Source: Perkinsus marinus ATCC 50983
Taxonomy: Eukaryota; Perkinsozoa; Perkinsida; Perkinsidae
Reading direction: 5' to 3'
NCBI RefSeq assembly: GCF_000006405.1
Contig: NW_003206658.1
Span: 980,474 to 1,044,473 of the forward strand
DNA length: 64,000 nucleotides
Position numbers and translations under genes: made by a program. Below, piece by piece: positions 24,598 to 37,295 of this stretch. Below the pieces are notes generated by a model, which ran no database searches, was not told the DNA's origin, and saw nothing but the letters and a program-made list of their open reading frames with translations. The stretch's first letter is position 1. Each line of letters starts with the position of its first letter.

Positions 24598-27500
24598 TTA
24601 CAAGAGAGCACTAAGATCCTCCTTGAATACCTCAGCTGTCACACCCTCTAACCCATTATCATCAATTTTAGCTACTGCATCGGATAGTCTCCTTGTCTCC
24701 TCCTCAATCGATGATGCTCCAAGAGCTTTCATCCGTTGGAGGCAAGCTAAGGATTGTAACCACTTCTTACGTCGGATTGATACGTCGAAACAGAGGGACT
24801 GGGTCTCAAGCCAAGTTGCACACTTTTCTGATAAGACCTGCAACAGCAACAGCAGCAGCAGTTAGTACAGTAGTCTACGAGTACCCCGTACTTCACAGAT
24901 GTGCATGCATCTATCAAGAGGATCAGCAACCGCAACAAGCTCGTCACCCTTGGCTCTCTCTTCTTCCATAGTAAGACCCGTTGCCTTCATGCCGAATGCT
25001 CCTGAGAAATGCAAGGCGTGGGAATCGAACCTGGAGCCTCCGCCAATCCCACCCTCAAGCTTTTTGGAGTTATCCTGGGTCGTGGTCGGATGCTGATCAT
25101 GCTGCTTTCTCTTCTTCTGGTGCTTCAGACGCTTCCGCTCTGCTGCCGATAACTGCAGAGTATTAACTCTCATTACTAATACTATCTCAACCCCATCAGA
25201 GATGACCCTGTCCAAATGACATCATCGACACACTTCTATCCTACTACACCACTTCAGAATCCTCATTGGGCGAGAACACATCCGAGATAACTACTATGGA
25301 TGGCTAGCAGTAATAGCATTACCTTAGATCCATTCTCCTTATTCTCTTCACTCTCTGCCTTAGCTGCTGCAGCTGCTGCTGCTGCTGCTGCCTCCTTCTT
25401 ATCCATCAACTTAGTATAACACCTTATCATACCAGCACTCGCTTCACGATAGTAGATATGCTGCTCAAGGCTATCCTCCGTCTTTAGGAACTCCACAAAC
25501 CTGATCACAGCCACAGTACTCTCCTATTACGATGATGATGCCCACGTCCGGAGTGTCATCTTCCGCATGCAGTAGGTGGCAAAGTCGAACTGATCGTCTC
25601 GTATGTCATCGAACTGCTTCAATACGTCATTGAATCGTTTCAAAGCCATACTGTAATCCTCTCGAGATTCGTATAGCTGACCAAAATAAGCAAATATCGC
25701 TTCGCTCCGCTAAACCCATCTACACTACTGACCATAGCAGTTCTTATCTCCCACCACATACACTGCATGTCGTAGAGGTTTGATGTCTTCGCTGTATCAT
25801 TCTCTTTCGCGAACAGCATCATCTGGGCGTGGGCCTACAACATTGAACGACGTAGGTGCAAAGACTACATGCTGGTAATGATTTACGAGAGGAGTGGTAT
25901 GACGACCGAGACGATTACCATATATTACCGTATCTATGTCACCCTTCCTGAGCTGTGCCTTCACACTCAATGTGTTCAATTGTCTATCGGCCAGATCCAT
26001 CTTCCGAGCCTTGTCCATATACTCTGCAGCCTCATCGAAACGCTTTTCATGTTTTAATCTAAGATGAAACATTCTTCACAGTGCGTTTCCAAGATATGAT
26101 ACTACATCTTAGATGCCGATACGTATAGGTCGATGCAAGTTGGGCTAACCTCCATACCCCTTTCGATTAGCTTCATCTGTTGTAAGATACACGAAAGATA
26201 CCTCCCTCTACCAAGTAGGCACTATTATTACTGCAGCCTCGAAGCTCCCAATATGATCGAGATGATTAGCCATCAACAGGAAGGCGAAGCAAGCATAAGT
26301 AGGTGGGTATTTGGATATCTCCGCTCTAACCTTGGGCACTTCGGCAGCTGCCTCACAACGAGCTTGAGCTGATGCCATCAGCTCCTCGCCCTCTGCCACG
26401 CATTGTCGCAATATACGATCAACGCTCAACTGCTTGCTGGAACTCTGCTTATAGAAGACACGGAGTAGCCTGAGGGTAGCCCATAATGCTGTGAAAATAT
26501 TCCCTAGCATTACTTCTGGGTGGAGGGTACCCCCTTGCAGAGGAGCTTAGTAACGTATTCCTTCAGTCTACCCTCGAAACGCTCACCAGTCAGAAACAGC
26601 AGTACGCATTTTGTGATGGTCGCGGAGGCGAAACCTGAAAAGACGAGCAAACGCTCATTGCTTCGCTCCGCTAGAGGATGAGCACCACGCCAGAGCGTAC
26701 CTGTTTCCTTCTTCACTTGAGCATTGAGGCCATCAAGTGCCTTCAACACTTCCTGCTCTTCCTCTATGGTGAGATCCCTCATCGGGCGATAGAGTGCTTT
26801 ACAACCCCCTTTCACGAGTATACCTAAACATATTCAAGGTCCTATCAAGTAGGATACGTGAGCGCTCAAGTCGGCACTACTTTTCTTGCCAGCATTCAGT
26901 TCTGCTGCAAGCTCGACCTCCACGGCCGCAGCCATCTCTCTGTCTTCAGGCTTCGGCAGCCAGCCACGAACCTGCAAATACGCTTGTCGAAAATGCCCCG
27001 ACTAGGGATCGAACCCGGATGACTTACCCTAGCACCACCCTTAGGGAGGAGGCCAGAGTTCACCGGCCAACAACACTCCTTAGATGTAATGTTAGGCCAG
27101 AAAGTAGAAAATCTGAAGAATACAGAATGTTATCCTAGGGACTCGACCCAGCGGCCATCCTCGAGACAGCTACGACTTCCACCATTACACTATTCTCCCA
27201 GTATTACCTCCCTTCGTCAACACAACTGAGCCATGCAAGAACGTAGCTTTCTTGTTCCGGGTTGTAGTCAAGGATGAGTTCCTTCAAAGCCGCCTCAGCC
27301 TTATCCAACTTGCCCAAGCTCATCGATAAGCGAGCGATACTCTCCAATCTCGTCGTACCGTCCACGATCTCTCTGAGTAAGAGAACAATACTACAAGTGA
27401 GTGGGACGAATCACCCCCAACATCAACAAGCTCTGACAGCTTTGGTCAAAGACCAATCGTCAATTGTTCACTGGTAGAGACCTCAACGAGTATTGTCGAG

Positions 27501-28541
27501 GAATTACAACCTCAAGAGAGTTATTACTTCTTATGCTGTTCCAATAGGTCTAGGGCCTCCTGAGGTTCATCACCCTGCTCCAAGAGTGAAGCCTGAAAAA
27601 TGCTAAGAGTCTTATCAAAAGACAAACTAGATAACAAATACCTGGTACAGATAGAGTTCTGACTGCTCGTATTTCGAGTCGGCATCCTCAGACACTTCGG
27701 CGGCGAAATTCTGATAGAAAAGCTGCCGAAAGGGCCCCGGTAGGACCGCTGACCGGCATCGGCAAATTCCAACAAAAGATGATCAAGGCAGAATATAGAA
27801 CGCCCTCACCAGTGAAAAGCAATATAGTCCTATTCCCCGACACGACCATACACTACCTTCTTATAGGAATCCAAAAGGGTCTTAGCTACATCAAAGTTGC
27901 CAAGCATATGCTCTCCTACTGCATACGCCATCCAATTGATCCTCTGTGATGATCTTAAGGACAATAGCTTACGCCTCGACTCAGTATAACCTTCCAAATC
28001 CCTTTGGTATAGCTGATACGATGATCCATGTATTACAACACTCCTCGACGGAAACTCATTACCTGTAGCATTGAAAGGTCCCTCAGGATCTGTTGATTCT
28101 CTGGATCAATTCTGAGAGCATTCTTGTAGCATTTAGCGGCCTCCTGGTAGTTCCTGTCGGCTCTGTGCATCAAACCGTACCTGTTACTCATGAATCATGC
28201 TCCAATGATGTGACGAATTTACGGTATTACACATGCCAACTAACGTGACTCTTAAGGTCGCAGAACAGCCCCTGTTTGACCAGTTCGTAAGCCTCCTTTT
28301 TATCATCAGGATTAACGTAGGAAAGGATCAATGCCTTCATGCAAACAGTCTCCCCATGCTTCGGATTCTTCTTCAGTATTTGGTCGGCACATTTGATGCC
28401 CTTCTTATATTGCTTAGTTTCGTAATACCGCACCATCTACAAATAGACATGATCCCTCCCCCCTCCTCCCCCTCACAGCATTACCTGTCGAAAAAGGCTT
28501 TGGTCCTTGCCGGGTAGTTGAGAAAGGGAGCTAGTAGCCAT
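24598..28541 (-). CDS. NAA15: N-alpha-acetyltransferase 15, NatA auxiliary subunit
   Basis: Ribosome-binding TPR scaffold of the NatA complex, which anchors the catalytic subunit NAA10 for co-translational N-terminal acetylation. The start at 28541 gives [19 protein letters not shown], spliced directly to [20 protein letters not shown] and [18 protein letters not shown], which closely match the conserved NAA15 N-terminus. Later exons carry TPR-like segments and further family landmarks: [20 protein letters not shown] (about 26530-26590), [20 protein letters not shown] (about 25980-26035), [11 protein letters not shown] and, near the C-terminus, a Lys-rich linker ([14 protein letters not shown]) before AFGMKATG. 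The last exon ends at 24598. More than a dozen short introns. Two of them (25002-25052 and about 26972-27221) contain tRNA-like fragments. Length and order fit the family's usual 800-900 residues. Confidence 0.85.
25002..25052 (-). other. NAA15 intron with tRNA T-arm-like sequence
   Basis: 51-nt intron; removal joins KLEG to AFGMKATG in frame. On the minus strand it reads CCAGGTTCGATTCCCAC, an exact B-box match, followed by GCCTTGC and A like a tRNA 3' end, in the same sense as the host gene. The sequence is open in frame, so it could also be read through. Confidence 0.7.
26972..27221 (-). other. NAA15 intron with two tRNA-like segments
   Basis: A longer intron of about 250 nt. Near its 3' end (about 26996-27030) is CCGGGTTCGATCCCTAG followed by TCGGGGC and A. 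Near its 5' end (about 27128-27195) is a sequence with an A-box-like TAGTGTAATGG and a B-box-like GGGTCGAGTCCC at tRNA-like spacing, but acceptor and anticodon stems do not pair well. Both are in host sense. The donor position is inferred from reading frame. Confidence 0.5.
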
Positions 28542-29141
28542 AAGGTAGATGTATGGAGACGAGGAAGAAGGTATACTGACGTGCTAACACTGCTAATGCA
28601 GTCCCTAAGCCATGTGGTCGCAACTGAATAATTGCTGGAAAAGCGCATGGTGCCGGGATCGAACCTGAGATAGTGTTGACCTCGCGCGCATTATGAATTC
28701 CACCAGCCCTGTTGAGGTGCGTCTCCGTCTTCTCTTCGGATGGCTGCCTACATCACTACCGACCGATTGACTCGGGAGGACAGGTAGGTGGGATAGTCTT
28801 GATACTGTTATAGTAGCAGTGGTCTTGGTCCTTTCCGATTATAATTTTATGAGCATTTTTGGCTCAGCTACTCTACCATTTTTCCTCATCTTGTATGTCG
28901 CATTGTCCTGAGTAAGCCTCGTATTGATCCCTGCAGTATCCAACTTGAACAGTCGCTCGAAAATGAATACGTACAATTATCATCCGTGTTAAGTATTGGC
29001 ATGAGTTTCTACGACATCACTCACCTGTAGTAGTATATACCATGCTCATATTCTAGTGGACCCTGCTATCATCGACTACAACAGCTGCTCTCTTGCTATA
29101 GGTTCATTATCGAAGGTGTAGCTAGGAGGAGGAGGTTATCT
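28542..29141. other. Divergent intergenic region with tRNA-like fragment
   Basis: It lies between the NAA15 start and the next plus-strand gene and probably holds both promoters. At about 28645-28668 on the minus strand is CAGGTTCGATCCCGG followed by CACCATGCG, another T-arm/B-box match without a recognisable 5' half. Confidence 0.45.
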
Positions 29142-32100
29142 ATGCGGCAGACAATGATGCCAGAAGGGAGGACATACAGGCATTTAGACTATAGATTGGA
29201 TAGATGGCATAGACGTTGGGAGCCTATAATGCCTTCACATATCATTGAGCATCGTAGACTATACCAGAGTCGATCCAAGTACTATTCCCATAGGAGAGGG
29301 AAGTGTGGTAGAGTCTCTCGTAGAGTTTTGGCCCGCGTCTCATCGGGGATGCAATCGTATCGTGTGAGCAGGATTGCAATTTATCTCCTTCACTAAATCG
29401 CGTGTGAAGGCATGTAGTAGGTTCCTCCGAGTACATGAAGCCCACTAATTTTTGGAACCGTCTTACGGTTACCTTATATACACTTATTTAGCTTCTCAGG
29501 CAATTGTTAGAGATATTGGCACCCTTTCGGCTCTCGGATTCAACCGGCGATTCAGTAGAAGGTAGAAGAGTAAGGTTGGTATTAGTAAGGTGCAGTTGAG
29601 GTCAGATACCTCCTTCTGTCATATATAGTCATCATACCAGGTCGTGTTCATGTCTCTCGAGGCGTCGTCAGAGCCTGCAAATGTTATGCTCTTGGTGTAT
29701 CACTCAGTTACTCCGTCTTATAGCTTCAAGCGTTCAATTCAATCCAACCGGTTATCATGTGTGATCTCATGATTCGATGAGGGTGTGGTATGATCAGTTG
29801 ATGATGTTGTCCTAAAATGCCAGAGGGGTATATTGGCCGCTTCGATTGCCCTAGTTATCTGCAGAGGGTATCCTTACCCCCAATACAGAGTGTTGATGAA
29901 TTGTAATATTCCTTGGGGACGATGTCTAGGATTATGACCATGTTGTTTATCTCTTATTCCAACTGATAAGCTAACTATAATCCTTGTACCATATATGAAG
30001 GAGTGTTATTGATATACTCCTTATTGGTCCATTATCAGATATGTAGAGGTAACAAAATTGGTTAATAACATCGGTAACGTCTGGTCATGGGGTATCGATA
30101 CTACTACCCTTTATCGCGTTCGACTACCATATCGAGTGAGTATCCGCGTGAGGAAGGCTATGGTAGTCACCAAACCAGGGGAATGGGATAATGTAATAGG
30201 GTGTAGGCTTATCATCGTCACGCGCCACAAAAATAGAGTCGACGGGAGAGAGGTCATTGTCATGGCACCTTGAGTATATACTGCTCGTTGTTAAGTCATT
30301 AGAGAGCTTTACTCCTTATGCTGCTCCTCAACCAACGCGCAGCGCGTGCCTTCCGAGCAAGCTTGGCTTATGAGTCACAAGAGACGATCCTCTTGTATGT
30401 ATTAGGATTGGTGGATAATACGAGTGAAGTTTCAATGAGTTACAATCTTTACGTTTTCATCCGGAGTCGTGGTTGACCTCTCATTGTGGTATTACTTTCT
30501 CAGACGATAGGGGACTATGGAGGCTCTCCTACATTCCCACCGGTGGTTCGGGCAGAAGTGGTATCGTACGCAGACACGAACTGTGTCGTATATAACGGGG
30601 TACCACGGTTCATACTTATGCTGTGTCCGAGGTTTGCTCATTGCTGGATGGAAGATGAGATTGAGATCGAGCACACTCGGTATCTACCACATGTAAGTCC
30701 ATCAAGACCGCCGTCTCATGAGCTCTGGGTGTATCGGTGTAGAGCTTATGGTGAAGTGTGTGATAGGTGTTGATGCGATTGAAGCTAGAGTGGTTATTAA
30801 AGCTACATTCGGCCATGTGTGAGGTCGATTATGACATGTGTAGTCTAAGAAGATTCCTAGATGGCCTCTTGACAGTAATGATGAGAGAAACAGTAGATGT
30901 TGGAGGTGATTCGGTTCTAGCGAATAAGGTAGGGAGATTGGAATCGCCCAAGGATGCCACACTCGTCTGCTTGTTGCTCACATTGAGGGTGTATAGGTGT
31001 CTAAGAGGCGGGCCGCGATATCAGCTAACATACTAATCGATGACTTCATTTTACAGTTGCAGACCAGATTGGGTGTAGGCTTCAATGATTTCCTCACCTA
31101 CGTCTCTACAAGTGATCCTAATACAGCTATAATGGCGAGGTAATATCCTCAGGTTGAGCGTGTAAGATATGGAATAGGTTCACTATGTTGTTCGCATTGT
31201 CAGTATTTTTGAGCCTGTTGGAGAGCTCCCAGTAGTATCAACTCATGAAGTGAGGCACATATTGGACGATATTTTCATAGCATATCTGGTAAGTGATGCC
31301 ATGGAAGAACCCAGAGAGTGTCACTAAATCGACGATCCTTTGTTCAGATGACCACACTGGATGTTACCGAACCACTGTATACTGCTCTATTGGAAGTCCA
31401 TCGATTCGGCCTACCTCTACCGGACACTCTCGTTAAGGCTGTCCAGGAATATCAGAGGACCGTGTAAGTCCTGGTGGACGAGTAGTTTCATGGCGCGGTG
31501 ACGGTGGCCTATTGTGGAGTGAGCTTGTCTGTTGGTTGCCGGGTGCATGGTTTGGGATAGCAGATATGGAAATCTTCGAAGTCCTCCACGCGCATATCGT
31601 ATTTTTCACCGAACCACGTTTGCTCCTCTTTAGTCAACCCAGAGAGACCTCGAAGGTATCGACTCCCCTCTGTCCAGATGTGGCATCGTCGAAGCCAGGA
31701 GCGGCCATGAGGTTATTAAAGGGTCTCATGCGATGGGGTAAGGCTACTAGTCATATTACAAGGAAGGATAATGAGAGAGCAGCACAGAGGGCTGCCATCA
31801 TCCTTGTGTAGGAGGAGGTTTATGGCTTCATGCTGAGCTATGAGTTCCTTATCGATTCAGTGCATTGATCGAGTTGAGGTATGTGGACGGTACCCATCCA
31901 ACAATAATGGGATATCTAATGAGGATAGCTACTCATCACTTCACCTTCCCACATGTAATGGGGTCTTATCAGTATTACTACTCACTCTGGGCCCTACCAT
32001 TGGGTATATACATATCGCTACTACTTCTCTCGATCACTCCATGTGTACTCGTAAGTCGATCCTATAATGACTGGTTTATAGTCAGAAATAATGCTATGAC

Positions 32101-32977
32101 TAGTCCTAAATTCTTAAGTCATTTCCCTGGACGATCTTGAAATGAGTGTAATTGGAGGCCCTATTGAATTGCATAGTGAGCTTGGGCAGTGTGGTGATCT
32201 TTAGGGTCTCCGACGCCGGGTGACGGAGGTCCTACCACATTCATGCGGTATGTCTAAGGATATGCGGATGAGGCTTGTCGATGCAGGGCAGATTAATAGG
32301 GACTTGCCTGCTTTGAGTGAAGGCAAACTATTAGATATAAGAGGGGTACTACTACTACTATGTGGTGGTCCGCTCTCGACGCCTATCTCATCTCAGAGGG
32401 AGATGGTCCGTCTTCGGCTCTATCATCATAGTACGGGATCGGACGTAGATCACCTCACTCTACCACCGGCCAGGGGTCCTCCAGTTGAGGACGGTGAGGT
32501 GTGTAGATATTGGCGATACCAACACGCATTGGGTAAGTTGTTGTAAAGTATACATCGTACGTCATTGTGCAGTACACTTATACCATTGAGCCACTGGAAG
32601 AGGGAATTGGTATGTCCCTCGCTTTTTAATGTCTGTTGGAGTGGTGTGTCGAAGTCAGAGGTCCTCTTATGTATTATTGATGGTGTTTGCAGATACTCGA
32701 GAAAAGAGGATACAGAAATGTGCAACTCATGCATCGCTCCGCTGTCGAGACGAAAAGGATGATGGTATGGCCGAAGTGAGAGGGATGGTCAGAAGGGCAC
32801 TCAGGAGGACCACTTCGATGAGAGCAGCCTTCAAGGTGCGCGCGCAGGAGATTTCCAAAGCTTTCTTCATGATATTCATCAGGTACCAACGACGAGTGGA
32901 TCTCTGACTTATGACGATCGAGTCGGTCGACTTCGCTTCCAATCCGTGTTCTCTAGGATGAGTAACTTGGGCTCATG
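29142..32977 (+). CDS. Unrecognised multi-exon gene(s)
   Basis: I do not recognise the product. A series of plus-strand frames with GT-AG edges is present: a basic first segment (HRRLYQSRSKYYSHRRGKCG, 29240-29330), AIVRDIGTLSALGFNRRF (about 29500-29560), LMVKCVIGVDAIEARVVIKA (about 30750-30815), TRLGVGFNDFLTYVSTSD (31060-31125), VGELPVVSTHEVRHILDDIF (about 31215-31285), LDVTEPLYTALLEVHRFGLP (31356-31466), MRLVDAGQINRDLPALSEGK (about 32265-32330) and a last part REKRIQKCATHASLRC to RTTSMRAAFK, spliced to VPTTSGSLTYDDRVG with a stop at 32975. The alternating helical segments recall the repeat-type organellar RNA-binding proteins common in alveolates, but that is only an impression. It may be two adjacent genes; the true start is not fixed and may lie upstream of 29142. 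Confidence 0.4.
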
Positions 32978-33220
32978 AGTCGTGTCCTCTTAATGCTCTT
33001 GTTGATGTGCGTATCATTGCTCACTTGAGTTGTAGTGATAATAGTATGCCTGCCTGGATGAGTATAACTGGTATAAGATAACTCCACAGACAGACCATAG
33101 TTGAAGGCCTTGAGCTGGATACCAAGTCGTGATCCAAAGGGTATAGGGCATTGTGGGTGCATGCTGGCCTTTTGGTTACATTCGAATAGAGATTGTTGGG
33201 AGTGTTGTACTAGTTCATTC

Positions 33221-36200
33221 ATGACCAACCCGTTGGAGTCTCCCGATACACCTGATTGGGCTAAGGATGCCCTCGCTCGCCATGAGGCACCGATTCTGAG
33301 GGAGTACCTCTTACTGGACCGACCTGAGGAGGTGGATGAGGAGTTGCCAGTGGATAGTGGGGAATCGATTGAGGAGGTTGGAGGAGACGAGGAGCATGGA
33401 GGAAAAAGGAAGAGGAGAAAACATGGACAGAACAAGACGTCGGAAAGGAAAGATAATTTGAATGTTATCAATAACAACCGGCAACTATGTGTGGTTGTTG
33501 CACGTGGAGGTCGATGTGCCTTTGGTGATGAATGTAAGTTCAATCATGATGTGAAGGCATACTGGGCTGAGGTAGGCTGAGGGGGGTCTTATACTTTCGG
33601 AGGGGCATTCTTCTTATTCTTTGAGGACTCTTCCCTATAGAGTACATATAAATATTCAGCGGAGGAGCGAACTGTTCGATGATGTTGCCCATAGTTCTAG
33701 AATACTTAGTCGAGCCGTTGAAGGAGGTAGCGAGCAGCAATGAGTACCCATGAACACCGGTTCCAGGCTACTCTGATACTCCTCCTCCTCCTGTAGCTCC
33801 TCCTCCTCCTATGTGTCGATTCCCCCTCTCCAATTCACTGTTGATAATGTCGTTTTAGAAGCCTGATGACCTCCCAGGAGAGTGCCCCTTCCCAAGCCTA
33901 CTGCATGGTAGGTGTCCCTTTGGTCTCAACTGTAGGATGGCTGGCAGTCACACTAAAGGTGAGTAACATCGGACTCGTCTTATGAGGGTTCATCCTTAAA
34001 ATCATACCTATATACTCAACAACCCTAGTCTCCAAGCCTGTTACATCAATACATCAATACAAATGTTACTCCAATACAGTAGCTTATCCTCGAAGTATTC
34101 ACAATTCGCCTATCGACTGATCATATCCTTTCTGGCTGGTATTCCTCAGTATTAGAAGACGGTTCGCCAGTGGACATCATCAGTACACACGGTGAAGCTA
34201 CTGGGCCTACCGACGGCCCAGGGGAGGAACTGGACTCCCTCGTCCTCAATTCCACTACTCACCAGCTCAGACTAGACCTCAGAGGAAAGAAGTAAGTTTT
34301 TAGTGGTATAGTCTCGCAGTGGATGCCCGGATTACCCATGGAGTTTGATAGAGTATATTACTCGTGGTCTAATGACCAGTCTCGATCTTCGGTTACTGAC
34401 TACGATCTTAATTTCGTTTGCAATTTCGTTCATATTGATTCTTTCCTCGACAACCTAGAGTGATGGTAACAATCAGCCGTGAACAACCGTTATACAGAAG
34501 CTTCGCGAATGATTCTCCACTGCGGCCACACTATCCAACTTGGAAGTCTCGATTCTCGTTGCCTCCGTTCGAGGACTCTGAACTAGGACTTCGTGAGGAA
34601 GGGGCAGATCTCGCTTATCCATCGCTGAGCGGTCGTGCGCCACTGTCGCGTCTTTACCGTTCATAGCCCGATCTTTCCGGCAACTATTGTGTCTTTTGTA
34701 TTTTATGCGTATCTCTGGATACAAAGGAATCTATTGATAGTTCGCTCGTCTCATGGAGTTCGCCGTGGTTATTGCAAAATAATTCATCACACACGCATGC
34801 ACTCACTCATGCACTCATTGACGCATGCACGCATAGCGCGGAGTGACTTTTGTTGTAGTACATCCTCCGCTCGCTCCGCAACTACTATTCTCCTATCCGA
34901 CGACCTTGAGAGTCATCGTGCTCATCATCATAAATCACTAGGTATGTTTTCCCTGGCTCGAAAGCTGCGCTCAACAAGAAAGTGGTGGAGAGAATAGGCC
35001 CAGTGGGGCCGGGTGTAAAGGAGAGAGTACCATTCTCCAAACTCATCCACGGTGAGTTTGGCCTTCTATTGTGCATTTTTACATCGTCTGCAGGCTAGGT
35101 CGATTGTAAACCATCATTTCAGGACGGCCTCCGATGCTCGCCCCGTTGACGACAGTAGGGAATCTCCCTTTTAGACGACTGTGTGTCAGTCTTGGTTGTG
35201 AGGTGAGGTCTAGGGTTCGAATCCCGCGAACGACAAATTTACACGGCTAGGTGACCGTATCTGAGATGGCCCTCGCGGAATCGCTGCTGAAGGGCAACCG
35301 AGCCGAACATGCTCTTCTAAAGAAGCATCCCGATGAGAAGATATTCGGCATACAAGTTAGCCGTCACCGCGCCATGAAACTGTTCTATTTATTCATTAGT
35401 ACTCAGGTTGCAGGAGGCTTCCCCGATATGATGAGCCGATGTGCTGAAATGCTGTGCCGGGAGATGGATGACTTCGACTTTCTCGACATCAACATGGGTT
35501 GTCCATTGGAGGGCCTCCATAAGAAGGTAACCGTACCCCATACTCGAAGCTGCTATTACTACTACATTACATGTTGGTGCTCAGGGTGCGGGGTCGGCTT
35601 TAATGACACGTCTGGGTAAGGCTGAAGGAGTGATGAGCTCGATGGCTAAGGTCTGTCATGCATATGATAAGAATCTAACAGTCAAGATCCGCACTGCCCA
35701 TTATGGACAGAACCATGTCTATGACAAGGTCGGTCGCAGCGGGGAGTTGAAGTACCGTCGATGGGGATCGAACCCGGGTTCCCTTAGGTTGCTGCCCGTG
35801 CTGTAAGTTCTGGTGTTGATGGCGTGGTACTTCATGGTAGAACAGCTCAGCAACGCTATAGTCGACCAGCCGACTGGACCTTCCACACTAAGTGTCGCAC
35901 TGCTATGGATTCTGCCGTTCCTGGTAGGGGGAGCCTAGCGCTGGTCATGAACAGTGTTCATGTCAAGACTAATCTAGATCAACTTTGCCTCCATATCTAT
36001 GTCCGATATTGATCCTTTCTAAACGTTAGCGTCCTGTGTATGCAGGTAACGCAGTCCCCTTAGTAGGTTGTGGTGATATCATTGACTGGCGAGAGGCTAT
36101 CGAGAGGATGGAGGTAACAATCGACAGCGTTGTTGACACGTATCCTTCTATGACCGTCGTCAGACTCCCGGTGTTGAGGGCTTAATGATAGGCAGAGGAG

Positions 36201-36628
36201 CTCTGATCAAGCCGTGGATATTCACCGAGATAAAGGAGCACCGGGACTGGGATATCTCCAGTGCTGAGCGTTTGGAGCTCCTCAAGCGTTTTGTATCATA
36301 CGGTCTTACCCATTGGGGAACCGACACGAGAGGGGTCGAGAGCACGAGACGATTCCTCTTGGAGGCCCTCAGCTTCCTGTATCGGTATATACCCCTTGGA
36401 TTGATGCAAGGTATGACACCAATGAAGATCGGTTGGCGACCTCCTCGGTATATGGGTCGTAATGATCTTGAGACGTTGATGGCGAGTAGCAATTCTGAAG
36501 ACTGGATACGACTTTCGGAATTGTTGATTTGTCCGGCCCCACAGGGATTCAAGTTCGTCCCCAAACATAAGAGTAACAGTTACGATGCAGCATTCACTGA
36601 GCCGGTCTATAAGACATTGGGTATATGA
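33221..36628 (+). CDS. DUS3: tRNA-dihydrouridine(47) synthase, DUS3 family
   Basis: FMN enzyme that reduces uridine 47 of tRNA (and some mRNA uridines) to dihydrouridine. The start at 33221 ([20 protein letters not shown]) leads through an acidic linker to two CCCH zinc fingers, [20 protein letters not shown] and [20 protein letters not shown], the pair typical of DUS3. The TIM-barrel follows: [16 protein letters not shown] (35125-35175), [14 protein letters not shown] with the family's conserved Cys (about 35490-35527), [29 protein letters not shown] and [20 protein letters not shown]. The C-terminal helical domain ([39 protein letters not shown]) ends at 36628. About a dozen short introns; the stretch 34294-34900 holds one or more exons I could not place. 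Introns at 35203-35250 and 35729-35787 carry tRNA-like sequence. Confidence 0.9.
35203..35250 (+). other. DUS3 intron with tRNA T-arm-like sequence
   Basis: 48-nt intron joining SLGCE to [10 protein letters not shown]. Plus-strand TAGGGTTCGAATCCCGC is an exact B-box match, then GAACGAC and A. Host sense. Most of this small intron is the tRNA-like segment. Confidence 0.8.
35729..35787 (-). other. DUS3 intron with antisense tRNA T-arm-like sequence
   Basis: 59-nt intron joining HVYDK to [12 protein letters not shown]. On the strand opposite to the host it reads CCCGGGTTCGATCCCCAT, an exact B-box match, then CGACGGT and A. A second independent tRNA-like fragment in the same gene, in the other orientation. 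Confidence 0.8.
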
Positions 36629-37295
36629 AGCATCATCTTGATTAGCCCAGGTGTGATACCGAGGAAATCAAGTTTATTTTATTGGTTTCCGAGACCACCG
36701 TTTCTGGCTTACTTCCCTCCTACGTCGATTCATCATTGTTTTGTTGTCCTCAATCGGAATCGCCAACCAGCATCGTTTGAGATGATGCTGTAGCGAGCTC
36801 GTCAAGTTTCACGATGGATGTGAATCCAGCATGGTATCCAACAGCAGTCCCACGGCACAGTATCAATCCACATACCGTCAGTGTGAAAGCTTCAGTATTA
36901 CGAGGGGGTGGTGGTAACCTCCTTATCTGCTTGTCTCGCATTCCGTACTACCCTGCGGTCCCTCTTGCCGTCATATATCCATCGCAAGCTACTAATCGCA
37001 ATCTTGTGTATGAGTTAAGGCCTGGCAGAATGTTTAGTACGGCCCACGTAATTCAGTTGTTATCACGTCATGTAGTTCGGAGGATGTGTTGTATGTGTCT
37101 CGCTCGCCTCATTCGCCTTACTCGAAACGCTCTTGCAGGACGTAGTAGTAGTCGTTACACACAAGGCAAGCAACTCTTCCCTCTATCAGTAACGGTCTTA
37201 CCTCCCGTTGAGGGCGCCGGTCGTTCTTGCTCCGCTGCGGCCGGGTTTTGAGTCGCTCTTGCTGTGTTATTGTTCGACAGTAATTTGATTTGAAG
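36629..37295. other. Intergenic
   Basis: No gene supported. A 145-codon plus-strand frame (36814-37251) overlaps opposing open frames, lacks family resemblance and splice signals, and is treated as chance. Confidence 0.45.

Noticed and set aside
28645-28720. Possible functional tRNA gene upstream of NAA15
   Set aside because: Good B-box but no pairing acceptor or anticodon stem; kept only as a tRNA-like fragment.
36814-37251. 145-codon plus-strand frame between DUS3 and the M50 gene
   Set aside because: Odd composition, opposing open frames, no family resemblance and no splice or start context; treated as chance.
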